Of a stretch of DNA of 44,642 nucleotides, positions 10,289-22,065 are shown one piece after another; the first letter of the stretch is position 1; every line of letters starts with the position of its first letter. The notes below the pieces were generated by a model. It was not told the DNA's origin and made no database searches. It saw only the letters and a list, made by a program, of their open reading frames with translations. Where the stretch lies: contig JANTQF010000295.1 of assembly GCA_032988165.1 (NCBI GenBank), positions 1 through 44,642 of the forward strand, in the 5' to 3' direction. The translations under genes were made by a program, and so were the position numbers. This DNA comes from Emmonsiellopsis sp. PD_33. Its lineage: Eukaryota > Ascomycota > Eurotiomycetes > Onygenales > Ajellomycetaceae.

Positions 10289-13200
10289 TCACAACACCAT
10301 AACCCCCGCCCTCGCCGCCTCCTCGATGTTCCGCCGCGTCGCACAGATCCGACATCCTTCGTTCCCGATCTTCTCCCGCAGTAGTCTTGCATTGGTTACT
10401 TTTGGCCCGACGGTGCGGGAGAGGAGCGGGGATGAGGTGTCGTAGTAGTAATGTGATGAGGAAGAGCTTTGGGGGCGGTCGTGGTCTGGTGGGTGGAGGG
10501 TTGAGGCGGGGGAGGTTGGTTGGGGTTCTTGTTGCTGTGGTTGGTCTCCCGGTTGGGAGGATTGGGAGGTAGGATGTTGGGACTGCGGTGTTTGGTGGAG
10601 GTGGGAGACGTGGAAGACGTGGCCGCAGGCGAAGCCGACTAGGGGTTCGGTTTCTGTTTTGTGGAGGGAGGTTAGTTTCAGGGGCTATTGGTGTATTATG
10701 TTGGGTTGGGGTTGGGGGGCGGGGAAATGGGATTTAATATGTGAGGCATACCGCGCTCGATAAACAGCCCCTGACATCCAGCGCAACGTCCTGCTTTGGG
10801 TTCCCCATTGTCTTCTTCTGCGGTCTCCGCTGGAGGCTGTTCGGCGGTTGGCGATGTGGGGTGTACGACATCAAACCTGATACCGCGGCGCTGACCCTTG
10901 CGCAGCGTTTCCATCCTGAGCGATACTTCTCCTATCAGGACTTTCGCCACGCCTTCGCTAATCGATGCCTGTATGTCGTGTTCGCGAATCATCCTGGTGA
11001 GCCCCTCCCTGAGCCCTTCAATTTCTAGACCGCTCGGTATCCGACGAACAAGATTTATAGGGTCAATTGACGTGCCTGCTTCCGCGAGCAGGCCGCGGAT
11101 GTACTCAGGTTTATCCATGGAGAAGGACAATAAGTCCTCCCATAGGTCTGGGTCATCTTGTGCCTTTGCGAACGCAATCGCGTGCGAGACATCCTTAAGG
11201 TCGGAAAGGATGAGATTAAGTGCTCGTTTCGTCTCACCCGTTTTTGATAAGAGATAGATCAGTTCGGTAGTGTAATGGCGTTGTTCACAGATGGAGCTAG
11301 CGACACTGTACGAGTATGATGTGCTTGATTGGAGGAATTCCATTAGTAAGGGGCGATCGTATTCTGCGAACAACTCAACAACGGTATCTGCAAGACCGTC
11401 AATAAGAGCTCGCCCTTCGTCGGCTACCAGCTTCTCAGCAGGATCTATGTGCTGATGGCGGAATCTGGAGGGCTTTTCTGCTGTAGCTGATGTTGAATCA
11501 CCCCGCCAGAGGGTGCGTAGATAGAAGAAGAGGAAGAGCTGGCGGTTTGCTTCTTCCAGTTGTGAAACCACTGTTTCTGGACGAACAATCCCGTTGGCAG
11601 CTTCTCGTACCAGAAGCTTTATTGGCTCTGCAGTAGCGGCTTCAAGCTCTTCGATAGAGGCAGATTTTAGCTGCTCTTTTGAGACCCGAATAAGAATGAG
11701 GCCAGGGATATCATCAGCTATCGCATCTAACAAATGGTGTTCTCGAATCAAACCCATCGCCGCCTCGGCATCTTGGAGACGAATGTAGCAATGGAGAGCC
11801 TCCCTATAATGACCTTCTGCGAGGAAGAGTTTCGCTAGACTGTCCGTCAAGATCTGCCAGTCCTCTGTGTGGGGGGCAATGGTTTTTGACCGGAGTTGGT
11901 CTTCTATTGCAGCAGTAACGCTGGTCACATCGAAAATTTCTGACGGCCATAGTTCAAGCAATTCCTTAAATCTGGCTCGATCACGAGATACGTAGTGCCC
12001 AAGAATAACCTCGTAAATCAGGGATGGTAGTGGAGGGCTAATGTCGGTTGGGACGTATGGTGTTATTTCGTCGAATTTGTTATTTCGGGCGAATATCCAT
12101 ATCCAATGTTCCCATCTTGGGGTTGTCCCAAGAACTTTCCCACACACTTGGCCAGCCCTATTCCAATCCTCCTGTTTTATCAATTGGTCTAACCAACTCT
12201 CCCCGATACGACGCTTCTCCTTCTCCGCTATTGAATTTGCTGGTTGACCAGCCATCCGCACGGACATGGTCTCATCCGCAAAGAAATCAGCGAGGCTACC
12301 CTTTGGCTGAGTTGGAGTGGCAGGTACGCTGTCTGTCCTTTCTGCGGTGGCGGCAGCTGCGGATTCTGGATGCTGGTCGATTAACTCCCAGGCTTCCTCA
12401 TATTTATCATGGCTCTCGAGCCAAGCCAGGTGATCCGCAATGCCTCGTTTTACCCCAATCACACAATCGTAAGGGCTGTGTATGAATATTTTGACGCCAC
12501 CCGAAGCGGAAATTGCTAGCTCCTTTGCCTGTCTGTCACTAGCCGAGAGTGATGTCGAATTCAACGAGCTTCCGCCTCTGATGCTAGAATTCTTGTCGCC
12601 GCTGCTCCCATTGCTTTGAACACTGGCTGCTGAACTAAAAAGACGGGTGGGATACAAGGTTGCGTCCCAAAGACCGGTGCCAATGGTTTCGAGTGCCCCT
12701 TTTTGGGCAGCAGAGACAGGCGCTTTGTTTGGAGGAAGTATACCCATGTGGTAATCCGATGCAGAGAGAGTTTGATATTTTCGGATACTGAGTGTATCGG
12801 CGCTAAGTTCTTCTTTTGTTTCGATATCAATGAGCCTCAGTTCGGGCTCTAAGCCATTTTGCCTATGGCGGATTCCACGCTGAGGACCTGCCTGCTTTGC
12901 TTTGGAATCGCTATCGTCTTCCTCCGGGAGTATATATGAAAGAACAAGAAGCAAACTTGGGGTATATAGTGAAACTCCGGAAATAATGCAGTCAGTGCGT
13001 AATCTGCGAGTTTATTAGTGCAAGGCCACAGCAGAGTCGGGGTTGCCATACATAGTCGCAACCTCCACGGATCCAATTTTCCTTTCCCCGACATCCCTAC
13101 CCGAACCAGGTCCTCCAGGGAAAACATTGATGATCCAAACAGTACCGCCCCAACCTACAACAAGTTTCTCAACTTGGTTCTGAGTCCGATTCTCCTTTTG

Positions 13201-14400
13201 TTCAACAGCCGAATCATCCGTTTGCTCGTCCTCCACGTCCATAGAGCTCTCGTTTACCCATTCGGCACGGGCTTTCCAAACGCTAGCCATTTCTTCCCAC
13301 CCCGGACGATTTGGTCGGTCGATATGGCTCATCCGCTTCCATGCGAACTCGGAATCTGGGCTATCAAGGTGTAGATTTGACCGCATTATTTTGATTCCCT
13401 CCTCGTTAACCCACATCACATATTTTCCCGAAAGAGACCATTTGATAACGCTTATAGCTCCCTCTCCGCTATGTAGGATTGTATCTTTGCCATTATTCGC
13501 ACCCAGACCCAATGAGCCAAACCATCCCGAAGTATTTGCCACAGTACCTCCCATAACAGTTGAATTTGATTTCGTGCCGACTCTACCGCCTGTTGTGAGG
13601 ACTAGGCAACCAGCAAGACCCCCAGAAAGGTATGTCTTGTCATTTTTGTATTCCGGAGACAGGGCTACCGTTTGAACAGGTCGCCCAAAATTGCGCAACA
13701 GGACGTCTTTCGGATCGACCAAGGAAGACACGCACACATTTCCGTCTATCGATGATGTCGCAATGTAGATCGAGTTCGAGGGGGTTGCTGGGATTGGAGG
13801 AGGGTGTTGAATTTTGTCCTTCTGGGTAGTAGAGTGTGACCTAACGCTATGGTCATCCCCCAATGACCTGCCAGCCGCATCATGTCGCGGAGTAGGCAGC
13901 GGAGGCGGAAATGGGGATATGGATATGGAGGAAACGGTGGCAGAATGCGCATGGTATACTCGAAGGACTTGAAAGGACGGGACCGAGAGAACATGCTATA
14001 TTGAATTAGTAGAAGAAACCGGACGGACTTCCCAGAGAGTTCCATACAATATTTCCATTATGCGTACCCACGATCTACAGCAGTTAGCTACATCCGCCAA
14101 AGACATCAATCAGGTACGACAGACCATTTTATCTCCTGCCGCAAGAAACGAACTTGTAGCATCGCCATTTCGATAAACAGAATTTATATTCTTCGTCAAT
14201 GAGGCATATTTAAGTCGCGGTTCGTCGTCCTCCTCCTCCTCGTCAGACTCTTCTTCGCTTTCGCTTTCGCGGTCCTCGTCCTCGTCGTTGCCCGTGGCCG
14301 TCGGAGCGGAAGTCGAGGGACCTGGCGACTCCAATTTCCGTCCTACCGGCGTCTGCGCCCTCCCATCGCTCTCGGACTCCTTAGTGTCCGCAACCTCCAT
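10289..14400 (-). CDS. VPS41: VPS41, vacuolar HOPS tethering complex subunit
   Basis: Exons (minus) 14400-14125, 14074-14048, 13995-13052, 13003-10752 and 10653-10289 join in phase to 1287 residues. VPS41 links Rab7/Ypt7 vesicles to the vacuole as part of HOPS and is also needed for AP-3 traffic. Order: acidic Glu/Asp/Ser region (about 38-60); N-terminal beta-propeller with motifs YASLTKNINSVY, VGTHNGNI and LRTDCIISGVSLYTPSLLLV; long alpha-solenoid/clathrin-repeat region; C-terminal RING. RING ligands visible are C1156/C1159, C1176-x-H1178, H1181 and C1267/C1270. About 80 residues rich in Gln, Pro and Ser separate H1184 from the last Cys pair. The second exon is only 27 nt. Intron 13004-13051 is 48 bp and has a perfect CTAAT branch site. 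The gene is divergent from the DUF155 gene at 14695. Confidence 0.93.
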
Positions 14401-14694
14401 GCCGATAGCTTTTGTTGATTCGAACCCGATACCATAACGAGAGGCATGAGCAGCATGTTGTTGACGTCGTGAAGCTGGGGTAATCTATACTGGATGACTA
14501 ATCGACTCGGTCCGGGAGAATGTATTCCCGGTTCTAATCAGGAAACTTGCTCTATCTCCGCCGAGGATGTTGATATCGATAAAATTCAACCCCTCGCAAG
14601 CAATAGCATCTCCCCATTTACATTATCAATGCCATTCTCTCGACCCATGGCGATTGACTATATGTGATTCCTTCTTCGGTATACCCCCGCCGCC
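14401..14694. promoter_or_regulatory. Shared divergent promoter region VPS41 / MRX10-like gene
   Basis: Only 294 bp separate the start codons of VPS41 (minus) and the mitochondrial DUF155 gene (plus), so the two genes share an upstream region. No specific factor site was recognised. Co-regulation is inference. Confidence 0.5.
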
Positions 14695-16041
14695 ATGTTT
14701 GCGCGCCAGTTCGTCTGCTCTGTTTGCCGAACAGCGTCCGTCCAGCCTGCCGCACGCTCTGGTCATCTTTTTATACCACCTCCGTCTCTTTTCGCTCTTC
14801 CACAGAGGAGAAAACAGTTTTATTCATCCAAAAATGACCAGCACCAAACCTCTGCTACCGAGCAGCCGACGGTAGCAATCCCGAAAGCGAAGCGCAAAAC
14901 TCCCAGGTCCCCCGCAGCCAAAATATCCTTACGGCGTGTCGCGGTGGAAGCACAACGGTCGAAGGATGGAATTCGGCAAAAAACTCAGCCATCCGATGAA
15001 GAGCTGTCAAAACTCAAGGTACCTTTAGCTCGCCGAATGATATTGTTTTCCTTTCACTGATTTTTTTCACCCTAGACGGTAACCGCCTACGCCGTGGCCG
15101 AACAGTTTGACTTGGCAAAAGCTTTGGAGATACTTCTCGCCAAAGGATACGAGCCAGATCCTTTCAAAACAGAGTTGTACCCACAGGTCATCCATGTACA
15201 GGTACCGCTAGATTCCGTCCGCCGAACCGCTAACCCGTCAGCCTCGGGAATCCCATCTGATGAAGCCGGCGATATTTTTATATTCCCTTCGGGAACGGTT
15301 GTTGCGTGGGCGCTTCCCGATAGCTTTACGTCGTACCTTGCAACGACTGTTCTCCGGCCGGCGGCAGAGAATCCACATATTACCACTATGGAAACGGAAG
15401 ATCTCGACTACGTTGAAGATCCTCAACGGGAAAATAGCAGCATCAAAGGGGACACCATTACGTTGGGTACGAAACTTAGCCCCGAGAGCCATGACCTGCG
15501 GAATAGCGGTAAGGAGGGAGTGGATAATGTTTTGACAAAGATTGCCTTCTCTTCTGGGCTGGCGCGAAGCACGAAGCTGGCTGTTCTAGAAACCCTGCTT
15601 TCGGAATACTTTGATTCCACCCGTAACATACCTACACTTCTTTCCAAGGGCACTCGTTTGCCATTCACGCGAGGCTTCGTGTTGCAGAAAACAGGACAGC
15701 TTCTCAGCGTTAGGGCTCAGCTCAATCTATACTCGGAGCTTACGGACTCCCTACCAGATCTCTTCTGGGACAGCCGACATGAGCTCGGTCTAGAGGGTTA
15801 CTACGATCAGGTCGGCAAAGCCCTTGATGTAGGGATCCGGATCAAGGTGCTGAATGAGAAGATGGATTACGCGCAAGAAATTGCTAGTGTTCTCCGCGAA
15901 AGACTCAGCGAAACCCATGGGCTTAGGCTCGAGTGGATTATCATCGCCCTCATTGCCGTGGAAGTCGGGTTTGAAGTTATGAGGCTGTGGAAGGAGAGGA
16001 AACAGCACCAATTAGAAGAAGCTCTAAAATCTCCAGCATGA
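14695..16041 (+). CDS. MRX10: Mitochondrial RMND1/MRX10-type DUF155 protein
   Basis: Exons 14695-15018 and 15076-16041 give 429 residues. The family (DUF155; yeast Mrx10, human RMND1) consists of mitochondrial inner-membrane proteins tied to mitochondrial translation. The N-terminus (1-45) is rich in Arg, Ser and hydrophobics and lacks acidic residues, as in a mitochondrial import signal (MFARQFVCSVCRTASVQ...). The DUF155 core runs from about 118 to 390: AEQFDLAKALEILLAKGYEP, then IFIFPSGTVVAWAL, and near the end GYYDQVGKALDVGIRIKVLN. One membrane helix (LEWIIIALIAVEVGFEV, about 393-409) is followed by a basic tail. The related fungal RMD1/RMD8 proteins share the domain, but the import signal favours the mitochondrial branch. 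It converges on the thioesterase gene. Confidence 0.88.
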
Positions 16042-16361
16042 GCAGATAATCGTGGTGTTAGTGATCGTCGCCGCGGACCGTGGCTGTTATGATAGTGGCA
16101 GGCGTTTTGGGAATAGGAAATTTCCTTGGATTTTCTCATCGTTTTTAAGATACCATCCCTCTCCATTTATACTTTTTTTCGGTATTTTAGATATTGCAGT
16201 GGCAGTAATAGCTACTCTTCGAATTTGGTTATCGTTATTGGATAGAAATCTAACGTCTCATATACATCCATCCTTTTAGATATCTAGGCAAATCTAAACT
16301 TCTATGTGCCTCATCAGTGGTATTTCAGGGGCTCCTCTCAGCTCAATCCTCCCCTATCATT
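16042..16361. other. Convergent intergenic region
   Basis: About 320 bp between the stop of the DUF155 gene and the stop of the minus-strand thioesterase gene. AT-rich, as expected for two facing 3' ends. No feature seen. Confidence 0.5.
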
Positions 16362-17453
16362 TCACAGCCTTGAGGAGGCCTTTGAATTATCCGATCCTTT
16401 GGCCCCGGTATTGCGGTTTGAGCTCATTATCAACCCCGTCTGATTCGCAATAGCGACCACTTCACCTTGCTCGTCCAGCATCACCACCTCGATATCGGTT
16501 CGCCCGTTACGGATAGATTTCATCGTTATCCGGCTGTACAACCACTGTACCCCACTTTTCGGTAACTGTTTCTTAAAGTCGATATTCAACATGAGCGTGG
16601 GGAACCAGTACGGTGGCGCAACCCCCATTGCTTGGGCCGTATCATTCTCCAATCTTCCAAGTGCCTCGGGGAAAATATCGAGCAGGTACGCAACGGCTTC
16701 AGGAGTCCATTTTCCAGGTCCGCCTTTCTCCCCGTGAGGGCAGAGCCGAGCCCACTGATCGGTAATTCCCTTCCGCTCCGCATCCCGGATATCGACCGGT
16801 TCGTAGAACTTGGAATTGTTCGATGCACGACGGAAGTCAGGGTGTTTCGGAGGAGAAGTCTTCCAGAGACTACCCTGAACAGGGTGACCATCGGCAGATA
16901 ATTGTGGCGGTTTAGAATCTGGCGGTGGTGGGTATATCGACCAGTTCGATGGCGCTGCCACACCGGCTTCTGATACTGGATCTGAGACTGTGACGTATCC
17001 AGATACTCTAGCGCCGGCATCCAGCTCCGCTTGCGAGTTTGGCGTTTTCCCCTGGGTCAGGGAGATGTGGATTATCGACGTTCTGACTCCCAGCTTTACA
17101 TCACGTACTGTTAGGAGTGCGGGCCCTACAGACGACCGTCGGAGGTAGTTCAGCTGCATGGTGATGGGCATTGGTTGAAAGGAGTGCCGGGTTGGATGTG
17201 TTTGTTTGAAATGGGTTGTTGCCGTGCGGTAAATGATTGCAGCTAGGTATCCGCCATTTGGAGCTATCAAAATAACTTAGCAAACCCTCTATTTCTTTTG
17301 CATGTATCGTTATCCCTGCCGGGATTTGATGGGTTGCGACATACCAGTCCCAACCGACCAGTTTGTCCTCAGGTCAGCTGAGTAAGTATGAGAAGACAGA
17401 GGTTTAACCCTAATGGCATCCTCAAACTCCTGCGTGTGAGCTGGAGCTGTCAT
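16362..17453 (-). CDS. Acyl-CoA thioesterase-like double-hotdog protein
   Basis: Exons (minus) 17453-17345 and 17263-16362 give 336 residues; the 81-bp intron splits an Ala codon. The joined start has the pattern F-x-x-A-I-x-V-x-x-x-x-x-H-T-Y and then NWSVGTAPNGGYLAAII. This is the substrate-pocket turn of TesB-type/'thioesterase-like superfamily' proteins, which hydrolyse acyl-CoA thioesters. A first hotdog covers about 15-115 and a second about 180-310 (WARLCPHG, PPYWFPTLMLNIDFKKQLP, GRTDIEVVMLDEQGEVVAIANQ). Length fits the fungal family. No peroxisomal tail signal is visible (it ends SSRL), although SRL itself is a possible weak PTS1. The physiological acyl chain cannot be inferred. Confidence 0.85.
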
Positions 17454-18151
17454 CGTGTAGTTTCCGTTCCTCTCGTCCTATGCTGTGTTCCTCTCTAAAG
17501 TTCGGCTATGCGCAATGGGGAGCAAAGACGGGACTTTGAATTCAAGTTCCTTTAAACGGCGTCGCGTGGCAAATTTAGGTCTTTGGAGTGTTTAGAGAGA
17601 GGTTCCCAGGCGGCTAGCTTACAGCTTTTATAGCACAAAAATCAAGGAAGAAGTGCCCGGAGTATGTTTTCGAAATCGCGATACCCCAGATTTGCGCCGG
17701 CAAACATCCGCTTTGTTGCCTCGGCTATTGTCACGGGAGTGCTTAGTAATGCACAGATGGCGGCAAATAAGCCAATAGGATCGCTGTATTTTCCGCGCTT
17801 CGGCAACTCGCTAAATGGCAGCCATGAACGCCGATGCGTCCTCGGCAGTCATCATACTCAGGCAGATTGAATCATGCTTCACGCTTGGCAATTAAGCATA
17901 TATTCCTAGGCCATTTCACGTCTATTATCTGGATATCGCAGATACCAGCAGCGCTTAGGTGGCCGACGACAATACACAGCCGACAAGCGACAGACGCCCG
18001 GTGCCACCCCAGCCAATGGACTTCCCGGTGTAGATCATGCGCACACTATCGCGCCTGCTGCCTCGACGATGACAACTTGAACACCAGACATCAACGTCCT
18101 GGACATCCATCCTTCAAACATCGTTGTGGTGGAACTGCGTTAAGCCCGTTC
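17454..18151. promoter_or_regulatory. Divergent upstream region, thioesterase / RNase T2
   Basis: About 700 bp between the two start codons. The frame upstream of the RNase T2 ATG stays open back to 17834, but the residues there look like non-coding translation (no family similarity, odd Cys/His/Arg mix). Part of the RNase N-terminus could still come from an unrecognised upstream exon. Confidence 0.45.
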
Positions 18152-19812
18152 ATGATGGTACAACAGGCGCTCTGGGGAGCGTTGGATGCGGTAGCAAGGC
18201 CGCTGAAAGACAACCTGCCGTCTCCAAAATCAGTCCTGCGCCTTGCGTTTGGGGCATCACAAATCCCCCTCTGGAATAGCAACTCGGGGCCAAACGAGGC
18301 TCCACAGCCATTTCAATCATGTCCACGTCCAGAACTTAGCTGCAGCGTCGATGTGGGCTCTCAAAACACGTGCTGCTTCAACTATCCCGGGGGACTATTT
18401 CTGCAGACGCAGTTTTGGGATGCGGATCCTCCCACTGGACCTGTTGATGGTTGGACGATTCATGGTCTGTGGTGAGTCGTGCCCGTGTCATCTCAGCTCG
18501 ACCCTCAATAAAGAACGTGGAATCTGATATCTGCCACAGGCCGGATCATTGTGATGGCAGCTTTGACCAATACTGCGATTCGAGTCGGAGACTAAATAAC
18601 ATCACCTCAGTCATTGAGGAAAGCGGCCGAGTGGATCTACTAAACTTGATGCAAACCCACTGGAAGGATTTTCGAGGTGATGATGAAAACCTGTGGGTGC
18701 ACGAGTGGAATAAGCATGGGACGTGTATTAGCACTCTGAAGCCGCGCTGCTATCCCAATTATGTTGAGAACCAGGAGGTTGTTGCTTATTTCAAGAAGGC
18801 CGTTGATTTGTTTCTCGGCCTACCTTCATACAAAGTGCGTCCAGCTAGATCAACAGAACCTTGAGATTAACACGCTAATTCGACTTAAACAGACTCTTGC
18901 CGATGTTGGGATCACTCCGTCTGAGACAGACACTTATGACCGTGATGCTATAGAAAGTGCTTTGAGAGCGGCACATGGAGTGGATGTCAGCGTCCGATGT
19001 CGAAATGGCGCTCTCAATGAGATATGGTACTTCTTTAATGTCGCGGGCCCCCTGGAATCAGGCAAATTTGTCCCAGCTAGGCCAGGTTAGTCTTTCCATG
19101 ATGAACATCTCCGTCAACGTTCCTACTAATCTAACCCGGAAACGTCCAGCGGATGGGACGTCAAATTGTCCAAGAAGCGGGATACGCTATAAACCGAAGA
19201 ATTCTCCCGGCCGAAACCCGCCAAAATCACCTACAGAACCTAGCCCTGAACCAACTAAGCCGCCATCAGGAACGCCATTCGTCGGAAGAGGACAATTAAT
19301 GGTTCGGTATTCTGGAAGGCACCACGGATGCATCATCAGTCGTGGATATTGGTTTACGTCTGGCACATGCGCGACATTCTACACCGTGCCGCACTCCGGT
19401 TCGCACTCTGATCTTAGTTCTGCCATTCTATAGGCCATGCTTCTAACATATTAAATACCTCACAGATGGATTTTTCCTACGATCAAGCAAAGGACTATGC
19501 TCGTTTGACGACGGTGCCTTCACTTGTTCTCATGATATAAAGGAGCCAACAGAGTTCGGGGTAAACTATTCACTCTTTTTTCCCTTGCTCAGGCAGCTAC
19601 AAAACTTCTTCTATTCTCTCCTCTCCCTCGATTTGCAACTTTTTATGCTCACTAATATATGGGTATTCCAGGAGATCGATGGCAAATTGTCCCTAGATGG
19701 AAACACCATTTTTTACGCAGACGCGGCCCCGAGAAAACGAACTCAGAAGAGCATATTTGATTCCGAAGGTGATCATCCGCTGTCAGTGGAACTCTACTGG
19801 CAAGGTGTCTAG
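18152..19812 (+). CDS. RNY1: RNase T2 of the Rny1 type (vacuolar/secreted ribonuclease)
   Basis: Exons 18152-18471, 18540-18834, 18893-19085, 19150-19398, 19466-19560 and 19672-19812 give 430 residues. RNase T2 enzymes cleave RNA through 2',3'-cyclic intermediates in the vacuole or outside the cell. Both active-site boxes are present: WTIHGLWPDHCDG (His104) and WVHEWNKHGTC (His161, Glu162, His166). Cys residues are spaced as in the family. After the catalytic domain comes a Pro/Ser/Thr-rich linker and the C-terminal domain that marks fungal Rny1 (about 330-430, from FTSGTCATF to VELYWQGV). The donor of intron 4 (G|GTTCGC) is weak but fits phase. The start is uncertain: two ATGs (18152, 18155) occur and the first 25 residues are not a convincing signal peptide, while a hydrophobic stretch follows at about 30-45. 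Confidence 0.88.
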
Positions 19813-20557
19813 ATATGTTTTCTATGTCCCGACTTAGGGTTTTACCAGTGTCAGTTGATCGTTGTTACAGTTATTGAATCTCGGGTTCCATTACATTATG
19901 AGAATTTCTCGATAACCGTATGCTTTACTCAGTGTATTATATAGAGGATACTCGGTATAGAACTAACAATGAAGACAATATTAGGATTCAGCTTATTAAT
20001 TTTAGTCCCGAAGAATGATGCCTGCCTCCTTGGACAATTTCCGCCAAGAACGCCAAGTTGGTCGGCATTGGTCTGTGGAATGCCTGCTTTGGACTGACAC
20101 TTTCATCTTTCGGCATCACTAACAAGCCAGATACGAGTCCCTATATTGACTACAATTTGCATATACGCGATCGGCCCCTTGCCGAAAGCATGGAAGCAAT
20201 TTCGCCTTTCCAAGCTATAGTTTTGCTTACCTTTCCTGCGAGGACTGCGGCTGACAAAATGGCAGGCCAACATGGAAAGGAAATATGAACCCCTGCAGCA
20301 ATTTGTACAGTTAATTAATATATTTATCCCTCTCGAACTACTACGATTTCAGGCATTGTTCCATCCAGTCCATGCTCCCTTCGTATGGTGACAGGGGCAG
20401 AGTTGCGGATGCGTTCGGGGCTGCATCGACCCCGCGCGTCTGGACAATATGTTCTAGGATGCAATACAAGCAATAAAGGGCGACAGTTGCCCATTCTGTT
20501 GATCAATTATGGGCCTTCTATCTTGGATGATGTCTTGTATTATCAACAGCGTTCAAT
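19813..20557. other. Intergenic region, no gene recognised
   Basis: Holds the 3' end of the RNase T2 gene and the promoter of the secreted-protein gene. An open stretch at 20058-20288 has no recognisable domain. Nothing else was seen. Confidence 0.5.
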
Positions 20558-22065
20558 ATGTTGACATCCATTGCCGTCGTGCTCTCGTTGCTGAGACTTT
20601 CCTACAGTAAACCGCGTAGGTCATTTTACCCCTGAACCTGTCGCCGCTAGCTGGTTAAATAGCATGCTGATATTGTCTGGTTCATAAAAAAGATGCCCAA
20701 GCCGGTGGTGGGGAGGACACGGGCACGATTATTCTCACCCCGACTCGAACCCCCATCACAGCTACGCCCACACGGTCCGACCATTTCCCTCCAGGAATCA
20801 CATCCGATCAATGGCTTCTCGCCGATGGGCTCACCCTTTTCTGGCCAACCTACACTGACTATCTCTATGGGCCCACTACTGGTCCCGGGGCAGAAGAAGT
20901 CTCCTGCGCCGCTTCGTGGATTGAGTATAAGGTACGGAACAGCAACATTCGAAGCCTGCCGAGTTTCAGCAATTCCTGGTCAACTCGCACTCAGGTCTCT
21001 GGCCGCTGTAGCTCTCGGGTCATTGACGAAAACTGGTCTCGCCCATACACTGGCCCTGTGACGACCCTCTGTGATGAGATACCTCGAGCTCTTGGGCCCC
21101 TGCAGGTCTGGACGTCCTGGGGGCCTGATGAGACCGGGCCATGCGAAACAAACATCGTTGCAGTAACGACGGTGTCAACAAGCTATCATACCGTAGGGAT
21201 GGTCCCAACTTGCAGCTTAGACCGAGAAGATTGCCTTCCAATCTGGGAGACCTACTTCAGTCTTTCCTCGGCCTACAGGGATTCCCACACCACCACCGTG
21301 GAAGGCGATACAGAAGAGCCCATCCGACCCTCCGCATGTCCGCCCACAGTTGACCCATGCAAATCCTGCCACTTCAATGTCCCCTCTGTGATCATGTACT
21401 ACTGGCCCGTCACCACAGCAGACGGCGACCTCTGCGCCCAGAACGGAACAACTATTCCTAGCGACAACAACCCAGAAACCAGCACGACAATCGTCGACGA
21501 CATGACCTTCACCTCCCCCTCAGTCTACATATCCATCGACACCATCTCCGCCCCTTACAACCGCCGCGGCATCAACGGCGTAGGCATGTGCGGCGGCACG
21601 CACTCACATACCGTAATCAGCGCCCACCCAACCGACATCTCCTCCGTGCGCGATCACAGAAACGGCAAATACCCCACCATGGGAACTATATTCCCCTTCA
21701 ACTTTGCCGAGTACCAGCCGCACACGCTGGGGAATTACTCGCAGCCGCTTATCCCCTGGGACCAGTATAGGGCTGCCCCGCAGTGCCCGCTGTACGATCC
21801 GTCCTGCACGATGATTCGGAATGATTATTATCCTTGGTTGGATTTGCCGGAGGCGCTGCGAGGGGTGGATCCCGAGTGGACGGAGTGTGATCTGCACTGG
21901 CAGCTGCCGACGGCAACGCTTGTTGCGTTGGGTGGTGAGGGCGGTGGTAGTGAGGGTGCACAGATTACTGTTGATGTGCCTAGGACGGCGACGGCGACGC
22001 CCCAGTCACCGGTGGTGCCACCGACACCAATGCCGACTGCTACTGCTGGTGGTTCGGGTAGTTAA
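20558..22065 (+). CDS. Secreted Cys-containing protein of unknown family
   Basis: I propose exons 20558-20606 and 20693-22065, giving 473 residues. The long frame has no ATG until late, and its upstream stop lies just before an acceptor. A short upstream exon supplies a good signal peptide (MLTSIAVVLSLLRLSY), and splicing A|GTAAAC to AAAAAAG|AT keeps phase. The mature protein has many Cys in pairs (for example CPPTVDPCKSC near 265-275 and CPLYDPSC near 390), repeated Tyr/Trp/Pro motifs (FWPTYTDYLYGPTT, MYYWPVT) and N-glycosylation sites. It ends in a Thr/Pro/Ala/Ser tail with no hydrophobic GPI signal, unless a further exon follows. I do not recognise the family. It resembles other large secreted fungal proteins of unknown role. 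The first exon is inference. Confidence 0.72.

Noticed and set aside
12048..12485. 145-codon plus-strand frame inside VPS41
   Set aside because: Shadow of the VPS41 solenoid exon in another frame.
17834..18151. N-terminal extension of the RNase T2 frame back to 17834
   Set aside because: Open by chance; composition (many Cys, His, Arg) is unlike a signal or mature RNase T2 start.
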